From Bacteroidota bacterium (GTDB lineage: Bacteria; Bacteroidota; Bacteroidia; 2-12-FULL-35-15): 64,000 nt of DNA. Every line of letters starts with the position of its first letter. Position 1 is the stretch's first letter. The stretch is taken from assembly GCA_029237775.1 (NCBI GenBank), contig JAQZBR010000002.1, positions 248,001-312,000 on the forward strand, in the 5' to 3' direction. The notes beneath the pieces are model-generated. The model had not been told where the DNA came from. It saw nothing but the letters and a program-made list of their open reading frames with translations, and made no database searches. Below, piece by piece: positions 57,557 to 64,000 of this stretch. The position numbers and the translations under genes were made by a program.

Positions 57557-59457
57557 TTCAGGCAGAGTTGATTGTCGTCATTGTATTTTAACATATCATT
57601 ATCTTCCATCAACTGGATAGTGTGAAGGATCTTGTTTTCATTGGACCCAATAACAGAGTCAACGAGATGTCTCAGATCCATCGGATGAACGGCCAGCAAA
57701 GCTTTGATCTGTTTGCTGATGTTCTCATAATCCTCAGTGTGCAGGGTTGTTTTATTTTCTTCCAGACAAACATCACAATGATTGCATCTTTCTGTGTTTG
57801 TTTCTCCGAAATATGCTAATAAAAGTTGATTCCTGCATTTATGGGTACTTTCAGCATAGTTCAAAACGCTTTCCATTCTTTCAATGGCCCGCTGCTTCAG
57901 CATTGAAAAGTTTTCACGCGATAAAAAAAGATCCTTTGCATCTACGCGGGCACGCAGGAAAGAAAGTTGCGGCAATTCCGTTTGCTCCGCATAGCTCAAA
58001 ACTTTAAGCTGTTGTAAATAATTCAGGATCTTGATCACTTCATCTTTTTTGATATTGATCTTCTTTGCAATATCAAATTCATTGATCTTTACAAAGCTGT
58101 CGAACAGGCCTGAATGGGAGCGAAGCAGCAGCTTAATGAAAGGATCGTATTTAGGTGTGCTGATCTGAAATTTATAAAGATCCTCCCGGTTCATGTCGAT
58201 CTTGATCCGCGAAGGCTGAAACACTGCATCAGTCAAAGCAATGTAACCTTCACGTTCAATGAATTTCAGGCTATTAAAAACAGTGATTGCCTGTAATTTA
58301 TAATTGTCGCAAAACTCGGTGATATTAAAATTGAATATCGAGCTTTCTCCCGAGCCGATCGGCATCTGGTAATAATTTGCAAGCGCCTGATAGGTTTGTC
58401 GGATCTCTTCAAGGGTAGGAAAGCTCATTTCCACATTCCGTTGCAATTCTATTTTATCACCGTTATTATAGAGCAGTATAGCGAAAGCTTTTTGCTCATC
58501 CCTTCCGGCTCGTCCAGCTTCCTGAAAGTACGCTTCCAATGAATCCGGAAGATCCATGTGCACAACAAAACGCACATCCGGCTTGTCGATGCCCATTCCG
58601 AAAGCATTCGTGCAGACAATGACCCTTGTTTTATTCTGGATCCAGTTGCTTTGTTTGAGATCACGCATTTTACCATCCAGACCGGCATGATAAAAGTCTG
58701 CTGAAATGTTTTTGCCGTGAAGATATGAAGCTATTTCCTGTGTCTTTTTTCTATTGCGGACATACACTACGCCTGTTCCTTTTACGCTATTGGCTATCTT
58801 GACAAGCCGTGTTAATTTATCTTCTTCCGGTAAAACCACATACGCAAGATTCTTTCTTTCAAAGCTTTTTTGAAGGACATTTTCTTTTTTAAAGAATAGC
58901 TTCACCTGAATATCCTTTACAACTTCCGGAGTTGCGGTTGCGGTTAAAGCAAGGATCGGAATGCCCGGCAGCAAATCACGCAACTCCGCGATCTTAAGAT
59001 AGCTCGGCCTGAAATCATAACCCCATTGTGAGATGCAATGCGATTCATCCACAGCGATCAGGATCACATTCATTTTCATTAAGCGTACCCTAACTATTTC
59101 CGATTCTAACCGTTCTGGGGAGAGGTATAAGAATTTGATCTTCCCATGAACGCAATTATCAAGTGCGATATCAATCTCCCGTTTGTGCATTGCAGATGTG
59201 ATAGCAATGGCTTTAATGTCCTTCTTCACGAGGTTCTCCACCTGATCTTTCATTAAAGCGATCAATGGAGAAACAACAATGCATATTCCTTCTTTCGCAA
59301 GAGCAGGGACCTGGAAGCAAATGGATTTCCCCCCACCGGTAGGTAAAAGGGCAAGCGTATCCTTTCCATTCAGGACAGAATTAATGATGTCTTCCTGTAG
59401 CGGACGAAAGGATTTATGCCCCCAATGCTTTTCTAGTATGTCGTGGATCGCGGCCAT
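57553..59457 (-). CDS. recQ: RecQ-family ATP-dependent DNA helicase
   Basis: The 634-residue 3'-5' helicase has motif I LLPTGGGKSICFQ, motif II VDESHCISQWGYDFRP, motif III LTATAT and motif VI AGRAGRD, followed by the RQC zinc-binding part with CRNQLLLAYFGE and CNHCDVC and a winged-helix region. The C-terminal HRDC domain seen in E. coli RecQ is not apparent, so this is the HRDC-less type. It is upstream of the alkyl-purine glycosylase and overlaps it. Bacteroidota often have several RecQ; this symbol is assigned by family only. Confidence 0.9.
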   Translation of the reverse strand: MAAIHDILEKHWGHKSFRPLQEDIINSVLNGKDTLALLPTGGGKSICFQVPALAKEGICIVVSPLIALMKDQVENLVKKDIKAIAITSAMHKREIDIALDNCVHGKIKFLYLSPERLESEIVRVRLMKMNVILIAVDESHCISQWGYDFRPSYLKIAELRDLLPGIPILALTATATPEVVKDIQVKLFFKKENVLQKSFERKNLAYVVLPEEDKLTRLVKIANSVKGTGVVYVRNRKKTQEIASYLHGKNISADFYHAGLDGKMRDLKQSNWIQNKTRVIVCTNAFGMGIDKPDVRFVVHMDLPDSLEAYFQEAGRAGRDEQKAFAILLYNNGDKIELQRNVEMSFPTLEEIRQTYQALANYYQMPIGSGESSIFNFNITEFCDNYKLQAITVFNSLKFIEREGYIALTDAVFQPSRIKIDMNREDLYKFQISTPKYDPFIKLLLRSHSGLFDSFVKINEFDIAKKINIKKDEVIKILNYLQQLKVLSYAEQTELPQLSFLRARVDAKDLFLSRENFSMLKQRAIERMESVLNYAESTHKCRNQLLLAYFGETNTERCNHCDVCLEENKTTLHTEDYENISKQIKALLAVHPMDLRHLVDSVIGSNENKILHTIQLMEDNDMLKYNDDNQLCLK

Positions 59458-60016
59458 TATAGGGAGGTGAAATTACGAATTTTAAGGGAAGAATTGCGAT
59501 GCATAGTCAACACGTCATTGCGATGAGCTTTTCGCGAAGAAGCAATCTCAAACTAGGTTTTGTTAAGTGTTAATGGAACGCAGATTTTTATGATTTTTAT
59601 GTGGCAAGTTATGATGAGCTTCGCTCATTATGATAAAATTAGATTTGATTGTGGGATGGCTTTGCCGGAATGTAATCTTCAGGTGAGCAGGATCTGTTCC
59701 CCGTCTTTCAGGAGGGGTTAGGGGTGGCGGGAGAACAATTTTAAAATTACGCGGATTTCATGGAGTCATCCTTTTATTGATCTCATTGCCAGAACTGTCA
59801 TCCCGTGCCCCGACACGGGATCTTCACCAATGTTAGCAGATTGAATGTTCTAATTAACAGATCCCTTGTCGTAGCACGGGATGACGGTAAAATCGCGATT
59901 ATGGGTCCTTAGAATCATTTTTTGAACCGGACAATACCGCATTGACATTCGACTCTGCTGTAAAAACTCAGTGGTCTTAGTGCCTTAGTCCGTAGGACTC
60001 CTATGGAATGGTAAAA
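59458..60016. repeat. 560-bp intergenic mosaic of dispersed repeats
   Basis: There is no gene. The GAACGCAGATTTTTATG, GAGCTTCGCTCA and GGCTTTGCCGGAA unit is at 59575-59671; GATCTGTTCCCCGTCTTTCA, GGAGGGGTTAGGGG at 59691-59730; the composite inverted repeat with TCATCCCGTG/CACGGGATGA arms at 59796-59886; and an inverted AAACTCAGTGGTCTTAGTGC unit at 59961-60015. The same families and partly the same order occur at 51.4-53.6 kb. Confidence 0.75.
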
Positions 60017-62041
60017 CTACTTCTCTGAAAACAATTTCTCCAAGGCAAACATCTCATCCCTCAATCTTGCAGCTTCCGCGAAATCAAATGCTTTTGCCGC
60101 AGCCTCCATGGCTTTTCGTGTTTTGTTGATAGCCTTCTGAAGCTCTTCCTTGCTCATATACTGAACGACAGGATCCGCTGCATAGTTAATCTGATCATTT
60201 TCAACGTAAGGTCTTTGAAGTTCGCCTTTTGCATCAACCACAACAGTCGTTTGTCCCAGGATAGAGGCTTTTGTTTTATTTAAAGATGTAGGAACAAGAT
60301 TATGTTCCAGGTTGTATGCAATTTGTTTCGCGCGTCTTCTTTCTGTTTCATCGATCGTGCGCTGCATAGAGTCAGTAATTTTATCAGCGTACATGATCAC
60401 GCGACCGTTAATATTACGTGCTGCGCGTCCCGCTGTTTGGGTCAATGCACGGTCGGAGCGGAGAAATCCTTCTTTGTCGGCATCGAGTATAGCAACCAGC
60501 GAAACCTCCGGAAGATCCAGTCCTTCACGTAAAAGGTTTATTCCGATAAGCACATCGAATTTCCCTAAGCGGAGATCACGAAGTATCTCAACCCGCTCAA
60601 GTGTATCAACGTCTGAATGGATGTACCGGCAACGGATGCCGATGTTCAGCATGTATTTGTTCAACTCTTCAGCCATCCGTTTGGTAAGCGTTGTTACAAG
60701 CACACGTTCGTCACGTTTCGCGACTTTCTCAACTTCCTCAAGTAAGTCATCGATCTGGTTGATGCTTGGGCGGACTTCAATGATCGGGTCTAACAATCCT
60801 GTCGGACGAATCAATTGCTCTGCAACGATACCTTCTGATCTTTCGAGTTCATATTCAGCAGGCGTTGCGCTCACATAAATTACCTGGTGGATCAATGCTT
60901 CGAACTCATCATATTTCAATGGGCGATTATCCATCGCAGCAGGGAGACGGAATCCATATTCAACAAGGTTCTCCTTGCGTGAGCGGTCGCCACCATACAT
61001 TGCGCGGATCTGCGGGATCGTAACATGACTCTCATCGATCACCATTAAGAAATCGTCAGGGAAATAGTCGAGCAGACAGAATGGTCGCGAGCCCGGTAAA
61101 CGGCCGTCAAAGTATCTAGAGTAATTTTCAATCCCGGAGCAATAGCCTAATTCGCGCATCATCTCAAGATCGTAGGTAACGCGGTCTTCAAGGCGTTTTG
61201 CTTCAAGGTGTTTCCCTAATTCTTTAAAGTAATCCACCTGCTTCACCATGTCTTCCTGGATCTGCCAGATGGCGCCTTTCATTGTTTCCGGGCTGGTGAC
61301 AAAGATATTTGCGGGATAAATATTAACCGCATCCAGACTGTCAATGCGCTTTCCTGTTGATGTTTCGAAATACTCAATTTCTTCAATTTCATCATCAAAG
61401 AATGTTACACGCAAGGAATGATCCGCGTACGCAAGGTTTATGTCAACAACATCTCCTTTCACACGAAAGTTTCCGCGTAGGAAATCAGCGGTTGTTCTTG
61501 AATATAAACCTTCAACAAGCTTGTGAAGGAACTTGTTTCGCGGAATGATATCTCCCTTTTTTATGTGTAAGACATTACTTCGAAATGAAGTCGGGTTACC
61601 AATACCGTAAATACATGAAACGGATGAAACCACAATAACATCGCGCCTCCCTGAAAGAAGGGCAGACGTAGTGCTCAAGCGGAGCTTCTCGATCTCATCA
61701 TTGATCGCGAGATCTTTTTCTATATAAGTATTTGAGGAAGGAATGAATGCTTCCGGCTGGTAATAATCGTAATAGCTGACAAAATATTCAACTGAGTTCT
61801 CCGGGAAGAATTGCTTGAATTCCCCATACAGCTGAGCTGCAAGGGTTTTGTTATGGCTTAATATAAGTGTAGGTTTTCCTGTTTGCTGAATAACATTTGC
61901 AATGGAAAATGTTTTCCCGGAACCTGTAACACCTAATAATGTTTGAGCAGGTAAGTTTTGATTGACTCCTTCAACAAGTTGTTTTATAGCTGAAGGCTGA
62001 TCACCGGTCGGCTGAAAGTCTGATATGATCCTGAATTCCAT
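60017..62041 (-). CDS. uvrB: excinuclease ABC subunit B
   Basis: UvrB is the damage-verification helicase of nucleotide excision repair. The 674-residue protein has Walker A GVTGSGKT (about 38-45), the beta-hairpin region YYDYYQPEAF, motif VVSSVSCIYGIGNP, the DESHVTIPQ box, motif VI QTAGRAARN and a C-terminal UVR domain (LQKAINKTRKAMEAAAKAFD, from about 630) for UvrC/UvrA contact. The length is standard. Its -7 box stands only 4 nt before the ATG. Confidence 0.98.
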   Translation of the reverse strand: MEFRIISDFQPTGDQPSAIKQLVEGVNQNLPAQTLLGVTGSGKTFSIANVIQQTGKPTLILSHNKTLAAQLYGEFKQFFPENSVEYFVSYYDYYQPEAFIPSSNTYIEKDLAINDEIEKLRLSTTSALLSGRRDVIVVSSVSCIYGIGNPTSFRSNVLHIKKGDIIPRNKFLHKLVEGLYSRTTADFLRGNFRVKGDVVDINLAYADHSLRVTFFDDEIEEIEYFETSTGKRIDSLDAVNIYPANIFVTSPETMKGAIWQIQEDMVKQVDYFKELGKHLEAKRLEDRVTYDLEMMRELGYCSGIENYSRYFDGRLPGSRPFCLLDYFPDDFLMVIDESHVTIPQIRAMYGGDRSRKENLVEYGFRLPAAMDNRPLKYDEFEALIHQVIYVSATPAEYELERSEGIVAEQLIRPTGLLDPIIEVRPSINQIDDLLEEVEKVAKRDERVLVTTLTKRMAEELNKYMLNIGIRCRYIHSDVDTLERVEILRDLRLGKFDVLIGINLLREGLDLPEVSLVAILDADKEGFLRSDRALTQTAGRAARNINGRVIMYADKITDSMQRTIDETERRRAKQIAYNLEHNLVPTSLNKTKASILGQTTVVVDAKGELQRPYVENDQINYAADPVVQYMSKEELQKAINKTRKAMEAAAKAFDFAEAARLRDEMFALEKLFSEK

Positions 62042-62045
62042 CTTG

Positions 62046-62053
62046 CAAATTTA
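62046..62053 (-). promoter_or_regulatory. -7 box 4 nt upstream of uvrB
   Basis: On the minus strand the sequence reads TAAATTTG-CAAG-ATG. The box is a perfect TAnnTTTG, so the transcript would start about at the uvrB start codon. No LexA-like site was recognised. Confidence 0.5.
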
Positions 62054-62119
62054 CGAAAATTAGCAGAAAGAATTCCGTAAGGTAGCGCGGAATTATAATT
62101 TGACAAGATTCTGATTTCG

Positions 62120-62236
62120 AAGCTGCGCGCGGGAATGAATCAACCCGATGCAGTGTTGTCTGTGGGAAGCGACCGTTGATTCTTGTCCCGATAGCTATCG
62201 GGATTTTTGTAACTTTTTGTGTCAAGACAAAAAGTT
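62120..62236. repeat. dispersed repeat with palindrome and perfect hairpin, downstream of aroE
   Basis: It contains CCCGATAGCTATCGGG (62187-62202) followed by a perfect 10-bp hairpin AACTTTTTGT/ACAAAAAGTT with loop GTCAAG (62211-62236). The arrangement (arm, palindrome, A/T hairpin with CAAGA) repeats that at 20855-20990. The hairpin faces the aroE 3' end; no T-run follows on the minus strand. Confidence 0.6.
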
Positions 62237-62247
62237 AAATCAAATTT

Positions 62248-63039
62248 TTAAATAAAATCAGAACTATTCCAGATCCTCCAGCCTTCTTCTGCCTGCTGCT
62301 TCAGCATGGATAAACCGTTGACCGTTGCAGCACCTTTTTCTTTTCCGCGTTTCAGGAATTCTGTTTCGGCCGGATTGTAAATAAGGTCATACAGCAAGTG
62401 AGTTGGAGTGATGTATTCATATGGTATTTCCGGAGCAGCTGCTGTGTCGGGAAACATGCCGACCGGAGTTGTATTGACAATAAGCTTAAAGGCTTTCATC
62501 ATGTGCTCGTTCAGCTCGCTGTACTCAAAAACATTTTTAAACACAACCTCTGATTCGTTTTTAAAAAATATAGGGGTTTTATCGCGTGTTGCAAAAAAAC
62601 AATCAATACCTATTTCTTTCAAAACATATTGAACAGCCCTGGAACCACCACCTGTACCGAGGATCAGGGCTCGCTCATGTTGTATTTCCAGAAAAGGTTT
62701 GATCGACTGCCGGAATCCGAATACATCGGTATTGTATCCTTTAAGAAATGGTTTTCCGCTCCCTCCGGTAATCTTAATGCAATTAACGGCACCTACAGTT
62801 TTGGCTGTTGGATCCAGCTCATTAAGGAACGGTATCACACTTTCTTTGTAAGGAATGGTTACGTTCAAGCCGCTGAGATCAGGATTGTCCATCAGCAACT
62901 GAGGCAGAAGATCTATATTGGCCAGAGGATATAACTCATACCCACAATTCATTATATTTTCTTCCTTAAACTTTTCAGAAAAATAATTCTTCGAAAAGGA
63001 GTGAGTTAGGGGATAGCCGATCAGACCGTATTTTTTCAT
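62248..63039 (-). CDS. aroE: shikimate dehydrogenase
   Basis: The NADP-dependent enzyme reduces 3-dehydroshikimate in the shikimate pathway. The 263-residue protein shows YPLTHSFSKNYF (substrate Ser region, about 8-19), NVTIPYKESVIPFL (catalytic Lys about 65), AVNCIK with NTDVFGF, the nucleotide loop GTGGGSRAVQYVL and the C-terminal NGLSMLKQQAEEGWRIW. The nucleotide loop Ala of GAGG is Thr (GTGGG), as in some relatives. One base separates it from the upstream ATPase gene, with which it is coexpressed. Confidence 0.95.
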   Translation of the reverse strand: MKKYGLIGYPLTHSFSKNYFSEKFKEENIMNCGYELYPLANIDLLPQLLMDNPDLSGLNVTIPYKESVIPFLNELDPTAKTVGAVNCIKITGGSGKPFLKGYNTDVFGFRQSIKPFLEIQHERALILGTGGGSRAVQYVLKEIGIDCFFATRDKTPIFFKNESEVVFKNVFEYSELNEHMMKAFKLIVNTTPVGMFPDTAAAPEIPYEYITPTHLLYDLIYNPAETEFLKRGKEKGAATVNGLSMLKQQAEEGWRIWNSSDFI

Positions 63040-63040
63040 G

Positions 63041-64000
63041 CTATTTTAAATAAGCTTTATTAAAAAATTGTTTCTGAAACCATAATTCAAATGCCGGATC
63101 CAGGAATTCAAATATACTTCCAGTTTCATGAATCAGATCATTGTTGATCAGAATATCTTTATTTTTACTAACGTTGCGCGGAGTGCCGAGATTGTATTGC
63201 TGCATCACCGATGTGCTTGTAAATTTTATTTCGCCTTTCGCGACTGCCTTCAACAAGTTGATCTGTGTATTACTCAAACTTTCTATTTCCTTCTGATACA
63301 ATGGTGTATTGGCCTGTATCAGCTCCTTCAATGCATTGTTGATCTCCGTGGCAGTGACTTTCTTTTTTGTAAGATTCCATGTATAATGAGAAAGCTGCTG
63401 CACATACCAGGAATGATCCTTCATGAGTTTTGGAATTATTGCTGCTTCCGTTTCGCTGATCAATTTGCCTGAAGAAGCGAAACTTTTCACAATGAATCTT
63501 ATCCATTTTTCCCTTGCGATTCTTTCCAGAAGGATGATATCGCCAAAGCGGTAAAATGGTTTGCCGGGATTATTGAATATTTCCGTCATCATATGCCTTT
63601 TGCTGCCGTATATACAATATGTAACGGAATGATGTCGCTGCCAGCAGGCCCGCATTTTCTTTTCAAATTCTATGTAATCGTTAAAGTTTGCAAGGTTCTG
63701 GAACTCATCCAGACAAATGATAAAACGAATGCCTTTTTTTTTTGCTATTGATTCAGGCAGGTCCAGTACTTCTGTGCTATGCTTCTTTAATTCTTTCCAG
63801 TCAAAACTCAGACTGAAATCCGTTTCCTCAAAGCTCATGCTGAATTTCGGTATCAACTTTTTGAAGAATTCTTTTCCGGTATTGATCCATTCCTGCCATT
63901 TGGTGGAAGAAGCTTTCAGCACTTCACGCGCAAACATTTCAAGAAATTCCTCCTCGCTACTGGCGGAGAAAAGATCGATCATAACGGTCTTCACCTTTTT
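63041..64000 (-). CDS. AAA-family ATPase, partial (5' end outside window)
   Basis: The frame is open to the window edge, so only the C-terminal 319 residues or so are seen; an apparent GTG start at 63994 is not real evidence of a start. The visible part begins KTVMIDLFSASSEEEFLEMF and contains a Walker B-like FIICLDEFQNL (about 90-100), an arginine-rich sensor region and a C-terminal winged-helix-like part (QINLLKAVAKGEIKFTSTSV, LGTPRNVSKNKDILINNDLI). The Walker A part lies beyond 64000. The layout resembles archaeal-type ATPases of the DUF234/ATPase_2 kind found in many genomes, of unknown role. Confidence 0.85.
   Translation of the reverse strand, partial: KKVKTVMIDLFSASSEEEFLEMFAREVLKASSTKWQEWINTGKEFFKKLIPKFSMSFEETDFSLSFDWKELKKHSTEVLDLPESIAKKKGIRFIICLDEFQNLANFNDYIEFEKKMRACWQRHHSVTYCIYGSKRHMMTEIFNNPGKPFYRFGDIILLERIAREKWIRFIVKSFASSGKLISETEAAIIPKLMKDHSWYVQQLSHYTWNLTKKKVTATEINNALKELIQANTPLYQKEIESLSNTQINLLKAVAKGEIKFTSTSVMQQYNLGTPRNVSKNKDILINNDLIHETGSIFEFLDPAFELWFQKQFFNKAYLK

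Noticed and set aside
60312-60878. 188-codon plus-strand frame opposite uvrB, rich in Ser and Arg
   Set aside because: Composition is what an antisense reading of uvrB gives; no independent signals.

Overview
The window is from a Bacteroidota genome (rank below phylum uncertain). The evidence is consistent: several secreted proteins end in type IX secretion (T9SS) sorting domains; the primary sigma factor is the short, about 290-residue form of this phylum; promoters match the phylum-specific -7 box TAnnTTTG, often with TTTG or TTG about 19 nt upstream; Shine-Dalgarno sequences are nearly absent; and phylum-typical families occur (BatA-like vWA protein, TIGR02757, DUF4856/imelysin, long GAPDH). 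I saw no rRNA, tRNA, CRISPR array, transposase or prophage gene.

Layout. 0-5 kb: rpsA, broken by an internal deletion plus frameshift, then a TPR/SpoIIE-type phosphatase and a lipoprotein. 5-9 kb: a secreted M43 metalloprotease and pyrR-pyrB. 9.4-13.1 kb: a STAS protein, two paralogous secreted proteins flanking rnz (with a perfect intrinsic terminator inside the rnz coding region), and a LuxR-type regulator. 13.2-19.2 kb: a tight operon DUF4856 lipoprotein - imelysin - HTTM membrane protein - TonB-dependent receptor, probably metal (iron) uptake, preceded by two copies of an 18-bp dyad, one overlapping the -33 element. 19.2-24.5 kb: a polytopic membrane protein and the classical thrS-infC-rpmI-rplT cluster, infC apparently starting at ATA behind a strong Shine-Dalgarno. 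24.8-30.7 kb: two tandem T9SS cargo paralogues, a tiny protein that is almost only a sorting domain, then an operon of one lipoprotein and three diverged secreted paralogues of unknown function. 30.8-43.6 kb: pyrC, BatA-like protein, TIGR02757, XRE regulator, MFS transporter, PepSY-like protein, gap, the primary sigma factor and a DegP/HtrA protease. 43.8-49.4 kb: a six-gene operon containing dapF, a GNAT acetyltransferase, a seven-haem lipoprotein cytochrome fused to TPRs, and mltG. 50-64 kb: phosphohexomutase, DEAD-box helicase, an LRR/TMEM175/HIT/RlmI-like operon, a 3-methyladenine glycosylase/RecQ pair, uvrB, aroE and the 3' part of an AAA ATPase gene running off the window.

Most of the larger intergenic gaps are filled by mosaics of short dispersed repeats, including four copies of a palindrome CCCGATAGCTATCGGG. 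The most original signals are the terminator buried in rnz, the paired operator in front of the DUF4856/imelysin operon, -7 boxes only 4 nt from start codons (candidate leaderless mRNAs), the infC start, the uncharacterised secreted-paralogue operon, and the rpsA lesion.
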